From Methylorubrum rhodesianum (GTDB taxonomy: Bacteria > Pseudomonadota > Alphaproteobacteria > Rhizobiales > Beijerinckiaceae): a stretch of DNA of 64,000 nt. The DNA lies in contig NZ_JACHOS010000003.1 of assembly GCF_014199985.1 (NCBI RefSeq), forward strand, positions 334,454 to 398,453, in the 5' to 3' direction. The position numbers were made by a program, and so were the translations under genes. Shown piece by piece: positions 35,400 to 44,437 of the stretch (position 1 is the stretch's first letter; every line of letters starts with the position of its first letter). Under the pieces are notes generated by a model. That model saw nothing but the letters and a program-made list of their open reading frames with translations, was not told the DNA's origin and searched no databases.

Positions 35400-37280
35400 T
35401 TACTTGGCGGCCGACTTCCACTCGCCGACGTTCGGGTCGTCGTAGGGACCCTTGCCGTCGAGCGAGAACACGATCACGCCGCCGCCCATCTGGGTGTAGT
35501 TGGCGAGCTTCTTGAACGCGCCCACCGCACCGAGACCGGCGGTCGGGTCGGCGAGGTCGAACACGAGGCCGACGCCCGGCCAGCCGCCGACGCCGTAGTA
35601 GATGGCGACGTACTGCGTGCCCTTGTGGGTGTAGGTCATCGGGTAGCCGATGGCGCCGGACGGGATCTTGAACTTCCAGAGAAGGTCGCCCGTGTCGGAA
35701 TCGCGCGCCTTCAGGTAGCCGTCGAGCGTGCCGTAGAAGACGAGGTCGCCCGCGGTCGCCATGGTGCCGCCCCACACCGCGAAGCGCTCCATCTTCTCCC
35801 ACTTATAGTCGCCGGTGATCGCGTTGTACGCCTTGATCTGGCCGAGACCTTCGTAGTTCTGACGGTCGCCCTTCGGGCCCGGATACATGTTCAGCGTCGC
35901 GCCGACGAAGAACTGACCCGCACGGTAGGGCAGCATGAAGGGCTCCCAATCCATGCAGATGTGGTTGATGCCCATGAAGAACAGTTCACGCTTCGGATCG
36001 TACGAGTCGTGGCCCTGGTTGTGGTAGCCCATCGCCGAGGGGCAGATGTCCTTGGCGAGGTGGTCCATCCGGGTGCCGTACTCCGGATCCCGCACCGGCT
36101 GGCCGGTCTTCAGATCGACCGACTTGAACACGTTGACGGTGTCGTCGAGCTTGTTGGCCGAGACCAGCGAGCCGTCGGTGCGGTCGAGGGTGTAGACGAT
36201 GCCGTTGCGGTCCGGGTGGGTCAGCAGCTTGCGGGCCTTGCCGTCCTTGTCCTTCTGCTCGGAGAGCATCATGACGTTGACGCCGGCATAGTCCCACTCG
36301 TCGTGCGGGGTCTTCTGGTAGCCGAACTTGGCTTCACCCGTGTCGGCGTCGCGGCCGAAGATCGTCATCGTCCACTTGTTGTCGCCCGGGCGCATGGTCT
36401 CGTTCCACGGCGCCGGGTTGCCGGTGCCGAAGTAGATCAGGTTGGTGCCCGGATCGTAGGCGTACCAACCCCAGTTGGTGCCGCCGCCGATCTTCCAGGC
36501 ATCGCCCTCCCAGGTGCCGGTGCCGAGGCCCTTCTGGCCGTAATGGGGGTTCTTGATGTTGAAGTCGGAGGCCAGCAGCAGATCCTTGTCCGGACCCGTG
36601 GCGTAGGCGCGCCACACCTGCTCGCCGGTCTTGACGTCGTAGGCGGTGAGGTAGCCGCGCACGCCGAGCTCGGCGCCCGAGGAACCGATGATCACCTTGT
36701 CCTTGACGACGTAGGGGGCGATGGTCAGCGTCGAGCCGACCTTGATGTCGGAGTTCTCGACCTTCCACACCGTCTCGCCGGTCTCGGCGTTGAGCGCGGC
36801 GACGTTGCCGTCGAGCTGGGTCTTGAGGATGAGCGCCGGGGTCTTGCCGTCGCCGGGCCAGTAGGCGAGGCCGCGATTGACGAGGTCGCAGCAGGCGACC
36901 GCGCGGGCGGCCGGGTTCTGCTTCGGCTTGTCCTGCCACAGGATCGTGCCCGGATCGTCGAGGCCCAGCGCGAAGGTGTTGTTCGGGAACGAGGTGTGGA
37001 TGTACATCTTGCCGTCGACGACGAGCGGCGCGCCCTCGTGACCGTTCAGCAGGCCGGTCGAGAACGTCCAAGCCGGCCGAAGCTGCTTCACGTTGCTCTT
37101 GTTGATCTGCTTCAACTCGCTGAAGTTGTTCGAGTCGTAGTTCTTACCGGGCATCACCCAGTTTTCGTCTTTCTTCGACAACTCGACCAGCTTGTCGTTG
37201 GCGTATGCGGTGCTCGACAGCGCGGCCGGCGCGAGCGCCAGCATCGCCAGGGCCGAGACCGATGTCACAAACCTGCTCAT
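35400..37280 (-). CDS. mxaF: MxaF, PQQ methanol dehydrogenase alpha subunit (Ca-dependent)
   Basis: 626-aa precursor with a 27-residue signal peptide ending STAYA, giving the known 599-residue mature enzyme. It oxidises methanol to formaldehyde in the periplasm with PQQ and Ca. Adjacent cysteines of the unusual disulfide are in [11 protein letters not shown]. The active-site region is [10 protein letters not shown]: Ala, not Asp, follows two residues after the catalytic Asp, so this is the calcium MxaF type and not lanthanide XoxF. Propeller motifs include [19 protein letters not shown]. First gene of the operon, behind a recognised promoter. Confidence 0.99.
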   Translation of the reverse strand: MSRFVTSVSALAMLALAPAALSSTAYANDKLVELSKKDENWVMPGKNYDSNNFSELKQINKSNVKQLRPAWTFSTGLLNGHEGAPLVVDGKMYIHTSFPNNTFALGLDDPGTILWQDKPKQNPAARAVACCDLVNRGLAYWPGDGKTPALILKTQLDGNVAALNAETGETVWKVENSDIKVGSTLTIAPYVVKDKVIIGSSGAELGVRGYLTAYDVKTGEQVWRAYATGPDKDLLLASDFNIKNPHYGQKGLGTGTWEGDAWKIGGGTNWGWYAYDPGTNLIYFGTGNPAPWNETMRPGDNKWTMTIFGRDADTGEAKFGYQKTPHDEWDYAGVNVMMLSEQKDKDGKARKLLTHPDRNGIVYTLDRTDGSLVSANKLDDTVNVFKSVDLKTGQPVRDPEYGTRMDHLAKDICPSAMGYHNQGHDSYDPKRELFFMGINHICMDWEPFMLPYRAGQFFVGATLNMYPGPKGDRQNYEGLGQIKAYNAITGDYKWEKMERFAVWGGTMATAGDLVFYGTLDGYLKARDSDTGDLLWKFKIPSGAIGYPMTYTHKGTQYVAIYYGVGGWPGVGLVFDLADPTAGLGAVGAFKKLANYTQMGGGVIVFSLDGKGPYDDPNVGEWKSAAK

Positions 37281-37650
37281 CCTGCGTCTCCTCACTGAAC
37301 CGCCTCGCCTTTCGGCCTCGCGGCATCTCTCAGACATTCTTCTGAGGTTCCAGGCTCGCTTCGAAGTCCTTCGAAGTGCCGCATCGTGGAACTAAGAGGA
37401 TTCTTAGATCGCTGCGGTCTTATAAAAGACTTATTAGCGCCCCTTCGCCTATATTTTCTAGGCTTTGATTGGACAAGATGTCTTTAGCTGGTCGGACATT
37501 TCTTGTCGGGACGATAAGGTAATTCTAAAAGTGCCAAGACGTAGCGTCGCAGTCCTTGCCGGTCGGCTTGACCGCCGCCGGGCCCCGTCGCACCACTAGC
37601 GTCAACGGGTCCTCGCGAAGCGGCCCGGTGCAGCGGGAGGCTTGTCGGCG
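37281..37650. other. Divergent mxaF-mxaW regulatory region
   Basis: Contains the mxaF promoter and an untranslated leader of about 165 nt with less GC-rich sequence (near 37390-37450). The mxaW promoter should lie in the right half, roughly 37490-37560, but I cannot fix its boxes. No other gene is present. Confidence 0.6.
37455..37484 (-). promoter_or_regulatory. mxaF promoter
   Basis: Reading the minus strand, AAGACA (37484-37479), an 18-nt spacer, then TAGAAA (37460-37455). These are the hexamers described for the methanol-inducible mxaF promoter of M. extorquens AM1. The start site should lie near 37445-37449. Confidence 0.85.
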
Positions 37651-38556
37651 ATGGCGCAGGGGCGGCGCGCACGGCGCGTTCTGGCGATCGGTGGCGTGCT
37701 CGCGCTGGTCGCACTCGTGGGCCGCGGCACCTCGGCCGGAGACGATCCGACGCACCGAGCCTCGGAGGCCGCCGGGGAGGCGGCTGCGGCGGCCCAAGAG
37801 CCCGCCAGGGGTGTCAGCCGCAGCGCCGCACTCTATCCCCATGAGGGGCGCCGCGACCTGACGAGCGGCGACCGCGCCCGCTATCCGGGCGCCGGCGTCC
37901 TCTGGTGCCGCCGCTCGGACGGGGTGCCGCAGAAGGCCGCAGCCGCATGGCTGATCGGCACGGCCTCGACCGTGATGCTCAATGCCCACAACTTCCGAAA
38001 CCGGCAGCTCGAGACGACGCGGCCGGTCGGCGACTGCTATTTCCAGATCGGCGGCCGCAACTACGACTTCGTCGCCGAGAGCCTGCGCCTCGGCGTGGCC
38101 GCGGACGCGACGCGCCTGCACATCACCGATGACTGGGCGCTGCTGCGCCTCGCCCGTCCCGCCGAGGCGCCGCGCCAGCCGGTGCCGGAGGCCGGCCCCG
38201 ACCTGTCCACGGGCGATCTCGCGCTGCCCGTGACCCTGGTTGCCCCCGGCGGCCACCAGAACTACCGCGGCGACAGCAGCCTGGAGGCCTGCACGGTCCG
38301 GCGGATCGATCCGCCGACGGAAGGCGGCGTCCGCCGTGCCCGCCACGATTGCAACGACGGCTACGGCGGCTCGGGCTCGGGGCTGTTCGACGAATCCGGG
38401 CGGCTCGTCGCCATGCAGAGCGCCTCGCTCTCCATGAACTCCCGGCACGCCTTCGATATCGAGTTCCACTACGGCTCCGCCCTGCTCATCGAGGGCGCGT
38501 TGCTCGATGCCCTGCGCCGGGCGCAGCGGGAGGACGAGGCGCCTCGGGCGCCGTGA
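37651..38556 (+). CDS. mxaW: MxaW, secreted trypsin-like serine protease-fold protein (301 aa)
   Basis: Divergent neighbour of mxaF, the position of the methanol-regulated gene mxaW. N-terminal signal/anchor (VLAIGGVLALVALVGRG). The body is a trypsin-like fold: candidate catalytic His in VMLNAHNF, Asp in DDWALLRL, Ser in GYGGSGSGLFD, plus paired cysteines (VLWCRRSD, GDCYFQIG, EACTVRRI, RHDCNDGY). The triad looks complete, so it may be an active periplasmic protease. The ATG follows GGGAGG at 10 nt; a TTG nine bases earlier is too close to that site. Substrate is unknown. Confidence 0.78.
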   Translation: MAQGRRARRVLAIGGVLALVALVGRGTSAGDDPTHRASEAAGEAAAAAQEPARGVSRSAALYPHEGRRDLTSGDRARYPGAGVLWCRRSDGVPQKAAAAWLIGTASTVMLNAHNFRNRQLETTRPVGDCYFQIGGRNYDFVAESLRLGVAADATRLHITDDWALLRLARPAEAPRQPVPEAGPDLSTGDLALPVTLVAPGGHQNYRGDSSLEACTVRRIDPPTEGGVRRARHDCNDGYGGSGSGLFDESGRLVAMQSASLSMNSRHAFDIEFHYGSALLIEGALLDALRRAQREDEAPRAP

Positions 38557-38715
38557 CGCGGGTCGACGACCGCCGCGATGGAGAGGCGTTCCCGTGGACG
38601 GGACCGGTCCTCGTCCGAGTGGTGGGCGAGTGGTGAGTCAGAATGCGCCCGGAACACCCGGCGAAAACCCAGGTTGCCCGGACTTCCAGCCGAGAAACCG
38701 GGAGACGACATCCGC

Positions 38716-38913
38716 ATGTCGAAGCATCTGAAGACGGACACGCCGAGCGATGCCGACCTCAAGGGCAATCCGGGCATCGGGCAGTCGAAGGGTATGACCG
38801 GGACGGACCCGGAGGCGATCCGGGGCGATTCCACCGTCGAGGGCGATGTCGAGAACGAGACCACACCGGAGGGCGGTGTCGATCCCGATCATCGCGGGCG
38901 CTCCAACGCCTGA
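38716..38913 (+). CDS. Small hydrophilic protein (65 aa)
   Basis: A polar, glycine- and acid-rich protein (SDADLKGNPGIGQSKGMTG, DSTVEGDVENETTPEGGVD). It has no hydrophobic core and is probably disordered, similar in flavour to small stress-related proteins of Methylobacteriaceae. ATG with GGGAG about 12 nt upstream. No domain is recognisable. It follows mxaW by 159 nt on the same strand but shared transcription is uncertain. Confidence 0.55.
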   Translation: MSKHLKTDTPSDADLKGNPGIGQSKGMTGTDPEAIRGDSTVEGDVENETTPEGGVDPDHRGRSNA

Positions 38914-38948
38914 CGCCGTCGCTCGCCCGGAGCGGTCCCTCTCCCTTC

Positions 38949-39686
38949 TCAGTCGAGCAGCCAGCGGAGGGAGCGGCGCAGTGCGTCCGTGCCGTTCCGA
39001 TCGAACCAGGCGCCGTGGCTGAACACGACCCGCTCCGGCGACAAGGCGATGAGGGCCGCCGCGGCGCGGGCCGCGTCCGGCTTGCGCAGACGCACCACCA
39101 GCCGGAGATAGATCGGCGCCCGTCCGTCGGGCGCGGTCGCCCCGGCGATCCGCAGGAGCGGGCGCATCAGGGGCGGCAGCTTGCCCGGTTCCAGGTTCAG
39201 CACGAGGTCGGTCAGGATCAGCGTCGCCGAGGCGGCATGGAAGAAGGCCACCTCCCGGAATCCGAATCCGCCGGGCACCACGACCTGCGTCAGGTCGCCG
39301 GCCCATTCGGGCGGGCTTTCGTCACCGAGATCGCGGTCGAGCCGTACGCCCGCCTGTCGGACCTGCCGGCGCTGGCGCAGGTTCGGGGCGGCCCAGGTCA
39401 GGGCCTGCGGGCAGTGGCGCTGCCACGCCTTCAGATAGGTCCAGTGGGCGACGTTGGGCGCGACGAGGTAGCGGATCGGCCCGAGCGCCTCGATCTCGCG
39501 GTGCAGGCCCGCGTCGTAGCGGGTCGGTGAGTGCAGCCAGACGCCGCCGTCGGAAAGCCGCACCACCGTCATGCGCACCGGCAGCGGCATCATCCCGGCG
39601 GCGTGGATCGGCCCGCTATCCACGATCCACAGGCCGAAGGCCACGGGCTTGAGCCGGTCGAGGGGCGGGTAGGTCGGATCGCTCAC
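38949..39686 (-). CDS. DUF4336 protein, metallo-hydrolase-like fold (245 aa)
   Basis: Matches the DUF4336 pattern: an early GLWIVDSGPIHAAG, then MTVVRLSDGGVWLHSPT, YLVAPNVAHWTYLKAWQRHCPQALTWAAPNLR, and FHAASATLILTDLVLNLE and VVFSHGAWF near the end. The fold is related to the MBL-type hydrolases but the HxHxDH metal motif is replaced (APNVAHWTY), so it may not bind two metals. Enzyme activity is unknown. No operon partner is evident. Confidence 0.75.
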   Translation of the reverse strand: MSDPTYPPLDRLKPVAFGLWIVDSGPIHAAGMMPLPVRMTVVRLSDGGVWLHSPTRYDAGLHREIEALGPIRYLVAPNVAHWTYLKAWQRHCPQALTWAAPNLRQRRQVRQAGVRLDRDLGDESPPEWAGDLTQVVVPGGFGFREVAFFHAASATLILTDLVLNLEPGKLPPLMRPLLRIAGATAPDGRAPIYLRLVVRLRKPDAARAAAALIALSPERVVFSHGAWFDRNGTDALRRSLRWLLD

Positions 39687-40041
39687 GGCATCGGGCCCGG
39701 ATTCGAGGGTCGCGCGGAAAGCCCATCATGAAGCCGCCGCTCGGCAACGGCGTGACAGGCGCTCGGGGAGCGCGGCACGGGACGACATGTCCAGGGCGAC
39801 GAGCCCCGGTGCCGCACATGCTGGTCGTCGTGCCGGCCTACAGCCTTCCAACCTGGGCTCTCTCGCGAAGGTTCTGGAAAAGGCCGAGCACCGAGCGTTT
39901 CCGGCTGGCCGACGCCCTGTCGCTGCGCGGGAACAAAAGGCTTTCGCGCCGGCCTTCCCGTGATGAGCGTTCCTGCACGGCCGGCGCCCCGGCCGGCGGC
40001 GCGTTCCACTTCGCACGTCCCATTTCGCACAGGAGAAGGCT
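39687..40041. other. Intergenic region without a supported gene
   Basis: Overlapping open frames exist on both strands but none resembles a protein family and they conflict with the good ribosome site of the next gene. GC-rich inverted repeats occur near 39990-40010 (CGGCCGGCGCCCCGGCCGG region). No clear promoter was found. Confidence 0.35.
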
Positions 40042-40941
40042 GTGGCGCAGCAGATCCCGATCAGCCGCCAGGCCCGCGCCGACGATCCGCGGGCCGATGC
40101 CGAGCGCGACGACGGCACCCACGAATTCGCGCCCGATCTCGCCTACCGCCGCCTCGTCCTGGCCAATGTCGTGTTCGTCGGCAGTCCTGGTGCCGGCGAC
40201 CGCAACTGGGTCCTCGTCGATGCCGGCATTCCCGGTTCGAAAGCCGCGATCCGCAGCGCCGCCGCCGCCCGCTTCGGCGAGGGCGCCCGGCCGGCGGCGA
40301 TCGTGCTGACCCACGGCCATTTCGACCATGTCGGCGTGCTGGAGGATCTGGCGGAGGAATGGGACGTTCCCGTCTACGCCCACGGCCTCGAGCGGCCCTA
40401 TCTCGACGGCAGCGCCGCCTATCCGACACCGGATCCGAGCGTCGGCGGCGGGCTGATGGCGCGCATCGCGCCGCTCTACCCGACCAAGCCCGTGGACGTG
40501 TCGGCGCGTCTGCAACTCCTGCCCGCCGACGGCAATGTGCCGCCGATGCCGGGCTGGCGCTGGCTGCACACGCCCGGGCATTCGCCGGGCCACGTCTCGT
40601 TCTGGCGCGAGGCCGACCGCAGCCTGATCGTTGGTGACGCCTTCGTGACCACCGCTCAGGAATCGGCCTACGCGGTGGCGACGCAGGAGCCCGAGGTGCA
40701 TGGGCCACCGATGTACCTCACGCTCGACTGGTCGGCCGCGGCAGGCTCGGTGCGCAGCCTCGCCGCGCTCAGGCCCGAGCGGGCTGTGACCGGCCACGGG
40801 CGTCCGCTTCAGGGACCGGAGCTGCGCCGCGGCCTCGACGCCCTGGCGCAGGATTTCGAGCGCGTCGCCGTGCCGGACCAGGGCCGCTACGTCGAGACGC
40901 CGGCGCGGGCCGAGGACGGCTCCGCCTACCGCTCGCCGTGA
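40042..40941 (+). CDS. MBL-fold metallo-hydrolase (299 aa)
   Basis: Metallo-beta-lactamase superfamily enzyme with the full metal motif THGHFDHVG, a second His in LHTPGHSPGHVSF, Asp in IVGDAFVTT and a final His in VTGHGRP. A two-metal hydrolase of unknown substrate, in the general hydrolase/glyoxalase-II-like group. The start is GTG with an excellent AGGAGAAGG site. Its stop overlaps the GTG of the next gene (GTGA), so both are co-translated. Confidence 0.88.
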   Translation: MAQQIPISRQARADDPRADAERDDGTHEFAPDLAYRRLVLANVVFVGSPGAGDRNWVLVDAGIPGSKAAIRSAAAARFGEGARPAAIVLTHGHFDHVGVLEDLAEEWDVPVYAHGLERPYLDGSAAYPTPDPSVGGGLMARIAPLYPTKPVDVSARLQLLPADGNVPPMPGWRWLHTPGHSPGHVSFWREADRSLIVGDAFVTTAQESAYAVATQEPEVHGPPMYLTLDWSAAAGSVRSLAALRPERAVTGHGRPLQGPELRRGLDALAQDFERVAVPDQGRYVETPARAEDGSAYRSP

Positions 40942-41486
40942 GGCCGGCGGCGATGGCGCCCGATGAGCGGGGGTGGCCCGATCCGACGCGGCCGGATGCC
41001 GATTTTCCGGTCGCGGCGGGCGTGCTGTTCGGGCTCGGACTCGGCGGCTTCTTCGACGGCATCGTGCTGCATCAGGTGCTGCAATGGCACCACATGCTCA
41101 GTTCCTGGTACCCGATCACCTCGATCGAGAACCTCGAACTCAATACGCTGTGGGACGGCATCTTCCACAGCGCGACCTACGTCTTCGTCGTGATCGGGCT
41201 GTTCATCCTGTGGCGCCGGGCGCGGGGGCGGCATCTGCGCTGGTCGAACCGGGCGCTGATCGGTAGCCTGCTCGTCGGCTGGGGGCTGTTCAACCTCGTC
41301 GAAGGGCTGATCGACCACCAGTGGCTCGGCGTTCACCACGTCAACGAGCGGGTCGACCGCGCGCACTGGCTCGCCTGGGATCTCGGCTTCCTCGCCTGGG
41401 GCCTCGCCATGCTGCTGGGCGGCGTCGGGCTGCTGCGGACCGGGCGAGGGACGGTCGCGGACCCGCCCGCGGCGCTGCGGCGATGA
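40938..41486 (+). CDS. DUF2243 membrane protein (182 aa)
   Basis: Four membrane helices (VAAGVLFGLGLGGFFDGIVL, SATYVFVVIGLFILW, ALIGSLLVGWGLFNLVEGLI, WDLGFLAWGLAMLLGGVGLL). Conserved histidines lie in VLHQVLQWHHML, DHQWLGVHHVNE and RAHWLAWD, characteristic of DUF2243, which may coordinate metal or haem. GTG overlaps the MBL gene; an ATG at 40953 is an alternative. Its own stop overlaps the next small gene. Confidence 0.85.
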   Translation: MRPAAMAPDERGWPDPTRPDADFPVAAGVLFGLGLGGFFDGIVLHQVLQWHHMLSSWYPITSIENLELNTLWDGIFHSATYVFVVIGLFILWRRARGRHLRWSNRALIGSLLVGWGLFNLVEGLIDHQWLGVHHVNERVDRAHWLAWDLGFLAWGLAMLLGGVGLLRTGRGTVADPPAALRR

Positions 41487-41680
41487 GGCGGGCAGGGGAG
41501 GGCGGGCCGCAGCCGGTCCTGCTGCGGCAGGCCGCTCTTCAGGGTGCGCGTCGGGGCTTGCCCTGGCTTGTCCTCGCCATGGGCCTCGGTCTCGCGACGA
41601 TGCCGGCCTGGCGCGTGCTGGCCTTCGGCGTCCAGGCGAGCGTGGAGGATCTGCTGCAGATCCGCTGCCTGCCGTGGTGA
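41483..41680 (+). CDS. Small single-span membrane protein (65 aa)
   Basis: ATG overlaps the DUF2243 stop as ATGA, which makes it likely to be real and co-translated. A basic N-terminus precedes one hydrophobic helix (GLPWLVLAMGLGLATMPAWRVLAFG), then VEDLLQIRCLPW. No family recognised. Possibly an accessory subunit of the DUF2243 protein. Confidence 0.55.
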   Translation: MRRAGEGGPQPVLLRQAALQGARRGLPWLVLAMGLGLATMPAWRVLAFGVQASVEDLLQIRCLPW

Positions 41681-41701
41681 GGGCGCCCGCGCGACGCTGG
41701 C

Positions 41702-42619
41702 TCACGTCGTCGATTGTGCCCCGCGCTCCGCCTCCTTCGTGCCCGGCACCGGCCCCTTCGCCGCGACGTGCCGCACGAAAGCATCGACCCAGGCGTCGAA
41801 GCGGGCCATCGCCGCCGCCTCAAGGGCCATGTCGTCGGCCTGGTCGTCGGCGTAAGGGCGGCCGATCCCCGTCGCGGCATGGCTCCAGAGGGGGTCCGGC
41901 ACCTCGATCCCGCTGTAGCGGCACTGCCAGACGAGGCCCTGATAGGCGAGGCGCTGGTCGCCGCCATAGGGTTCCCGATCCGGATCGAACCAATCCTTGT
42001 GTCGCAGGATCCTGGGACGTCCCGCCGCGTCGAGTTCGTTGCCGCCCTCGTTGCCGTAGCAGAAGAAGGCGGCGCTGCGCCCTTCCAGGTGATTTCTCGT
42101 CAGCTCGGGCCAGAGGGCGGAGCGCTCCAGCGCCTGCGCCTTGAGCGTACTCTTCTTGTCGATCAGGTCGGGCCGCGGATTGCCGCCGCTCATGCAGACG
42201 AGCCGGTCGAACAGCGCCTTGAGGTTCGTGGTCGGCCCGTACCACCAGACCGGACCGATGAAGGCCCAGGCATCCGCCCGGGCGAGCCGCGGATAGAGCC
42301 GCTCGTTCCACATCAGGTCGGGCTGGTGGTCGCTGTCCGGACCGTAGCAGTTGCAGGGCCAGACGCAGAGCGCCATCGAGGTGCCGACGCAGCCGTTGCA
42401 GCCCTGGATCTTCGGCTTGCCGTGCTCGTTGCCGAGATCGACGTGGTCGGCCTGCCATGCCGGCGGCAGCCGCGCCAGCATCCGGTGCATCAGGAAGCGC
42501 GCCTTGCCGTCGAGTCCGGGGCAGCCGTCGAGCCGCCGGGCGGAGCCCGCCACCAAGAGCACCTTGAGCGGGCGCTCTTCGAGCACGAGCGCTTCCGCGG
42601 CGGCGGCGAGATCATCCAA
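41702..42619 (-). CDS. NAD(P)H-dependent FMN reductase / flavodoxin-like protein with cysteine cluster (305 aa)
   Basis: Flavodoxin-fold start KVLLVAGSARR, FMN-site-like FIGPVWWYGPTTNLKALFDRL, and an inserted cysteine cluster GCNGC-VGTSMAL-CVWPCNC (C-x2-C-x7-C-x3-C-x-C). That spacing resembles iron-sulfur flavoproteins, which bind a 4Fe-4S cluster and pass electrons to FMN. The C-terminal 130 residues (DWFDPDREPYGGDQRLAYQGLVWQ) are longer than in simple FMN reductases. Substrate unknown. Confidence 0.75.
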   Translation of the reverse strand: MDDLAAAAEALVLEERPLKVLLVAGSARRLDGCPGLDGKARFLMHRMLARLPPAWQADHVDLGNEHGKPKIQGCNGCVGTSMALCVWPCNCYGPDSDHQPDLMWNERLYPRLARADAWAFIGPVWWYGPTTNLKALFDRLVCMSGGNPRPDLIDKKSTLKAQALERSALWPELTRNHLEGRSAAFFCYGNEGGNELDAAGRPRILRHKDWFDPDREPYGGDQRLAYQGLVWQCRYSGIEVPDPLWSHAATGIGRPYADDQADDMALEAAAMARFDAWVDAFVRHVAAKGPVPGTKEAERGAQSTT

Positions 42620-42854
42620 GGGGCGCCGGTCCTCTGGCCTGGGACATTGCGTCGAGGGTCAGGTGAGGGGTCGAACCTCGGTCGCCCGGCGCAGTTCCCG
42701 GCTGCGTGCATCCGCGCCGCCCTTCGCGCCCGGCGTCCGATCGGCTAAACGAGCCGTTGATCAGTGTCTCTCACGGGACTCGACTTCGCCGTCGCGGCCG
42801 ACCGGCAGAGGGGCATCTCGTGAGACATTCCCGGACGGCAGGAAGCGGATCTCG

Positions 42855-44255
42855 ATGACGGCAGGCGCGAATCAGGCGGCGCAGGCACAAGGGGCGCAGA
42901 GCGGCTTCACCGCGATCGTGCTCGCGGCGGGCAAGGGGACGCGGATGCGCTCCGACCGGCCCAAGGTGCTCCACGAACTCGCTCACCGCTCCATGCTCGG
43001 ACACGTGCTGGCCGCCGTGCAGGAGGCCGGTGCCTCCCGCCTCGCCGTGGTGGTCGAGCCTGGCCGGGAGGACGTCGCGCGCGAGATCGAGCGCATGGCG
43101 CCCGGCGCCGGCGTCCATCCCCAGGCCGAGCGCCTCGGCACGGCGCATGCCGTACTCGCCGCCCGTGCGGCGCTGGAGGGCGGGCAGGACGTGATCGTCG
43201 CCTTCGGCGACACGCCGCTGATCACCGCCGAGACCTACGCGCGGTTGCGTGCGCCCTTGCGCGAGGGCGCGGCGGTGGCGGTGCTGGCCTTCGAGGCCGC
43301 CGACCCGACCGGCTACGGGCGGGTGCTGACGCGAGGGGGCCGCGTGCTGGCGATCCGCGAGGAGAAGGACGCCTCGGAGGCCGAGCGGACGGTGCGCCTG
43401 TCCAATGCCGGGCTGATGGCGCTCTCGGGTGCCCACGCCCTCGGCCTCTTGGAGCGGATCGGCAACGACAACGCCAACCGCGAGTACTACCTCACCGACG
43501 CGGTGGCGCTGGCCGTCGCAGACGGACTTTCCGTCGCCGTGGTGCCGGTGGCCGAGGCGGAGGCGCAGGGCGTCAACGACCGGGTGCAGCTCAGCCAGGC
43601 CGAGGCCACGATCCAGGCCCGCCTGCGCCGGGCGGCCCAACTCGGCGGGGCGACGCTGATCGCGCCCGAGACGGTGTTCCTGAGCGTCGATACGGTTCTC
43701 GGGCGCGACGTCGTCGTCGAGCCGCACTGCGTGTTCGGCCCCGGCGTGGTCGTCGGCGACGGCTGCACCATCCGCGCCTTCTCGCACCTGCACGACGCCC
43801 GGCTGATGGAGGGCGCCGATATCGGCCCGCACGTGCGCCTGCGCGCCGGCGCGGTGCTGGAGGCGGGCGTGCATCTCGGCAACTTCGTCGAGGTCAAGAA
43901 CGCGACCCTGCACGCGGGCGCCAAGGCCTCGCACCTGAGCTATCTCGGCGATGCCGAGGTGGGGGCGGGCGCCAATATCGGGGCGGGTACCATCACCTGC
44001 AACTACGACGGCGTGTCGAAGCACCGCACGTTCATCGGCGCGGGTGCCTTCATCGGCTCGAACTCCGCCCTTGTGGCGCCGGTGAGCGTCGGCGCGGGGG
44101 CGCTGGTCGGGGCCGGTTCGGTCATCACCCGCGACGTGCCGGCGGACGCCCTCGCCGTGGCGCGGGGGCGGCAGGTCACCCGCGAAGGGGCGGCCAGGAC
44201 GCTGCGCGAGACGCGGAAGGCGGCCAAGGCCGCCCGCGACGCTCGGACGAGCTGA
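42855..44255 (+). CDS. glmU: GlmU, bifunctional N-acetylglucosamine-1-phosphate uridyltransferase / glucosamine-1-phosphate acetyltransferase
   Basis: 466 aa. N-terminal nucleotidyltransferase with LAAGKGTRMRSDRPKVLHEL, VIVAFGDTPLI and DNANREYYLTDAV. The C-terminal left-handed beta-helix acetyltransferase has VFGPGVVVGDGCTI, NFVEVKNATLHAGAKASHLSYLGDA and GAGTITCNYDGVSKHRT. It makes UDP-GlcNAc for peptidoglycan and lipid A. MTAGANQ is the start. It is followed by glmS, the preceding step of the pathway. Confidence 0.97.
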   Translation: MTAGANQAAQAQGAQSGFTAIVLAAGKGTRMRSDRPKVLHELAHRSMLGHVLAAVQEAGASRLAVVVEPGREDVAREIERMAPGAGVHPQAERLGTAHAVLAARAALEGGQDVIVAFGDTPLITAETYARLRAPLREGAAVAVLAFEAADPTGYGRVLTRGGRVLAIREEKDASEAERTVRLSNAGLMALSGAHALGLLERIGNDNANREYYLTDAVALAVADGLSVAVVPVAEAEAQGVNDRVQLSQAEATIQARLRRAAQLGGATLIAPETVFLSVDTVLGRDVVVEPHCVFGPGVVVGDGCTIRAFSHLHDARLMEGADIGPHVRLRAGAVLEAGVHLGNFVEVKNATLHAGAKASHLSYLGDAEVGAGANIGAGTITCNYDGVSKHRTFIGAGAFIGSNSALVAPVSVGAGALVGAGSVITRDVPADALAVARGRQVTREGAARTLRETRKAAKAARDARTS

Positions 44256-44437
44256 GCGGCGGAGCGTCGAGACACGACGCGGCAGGCGCTGGTCTTCTCG
44301 CGCCGCGATCCGTACAAGCCCTTCCATCCGCGCCACGCTTCGGGCCGGGCTCTTGCATCGCAGGGCGCCGGCCCGGGCGGCCATCCCATCGTGGGATGGA
44401 TCGGCGCATCTTCGATCGGGCGGCTTCAGGATCGGCC

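Noticed and set aside
35400..37280. XoxF (lanthanide) identity for the methanol dehydrogenase
   Set aside because: Active site is WDYAG, with Ala rather than the extra Asp of XoxF, and mxaJ, G and I follow.
39726..40118. Open frames on both strands before the MBL gene
   Set aside because: Overlap the well-supported GTG start of the MBL gene and show no protein-like features.
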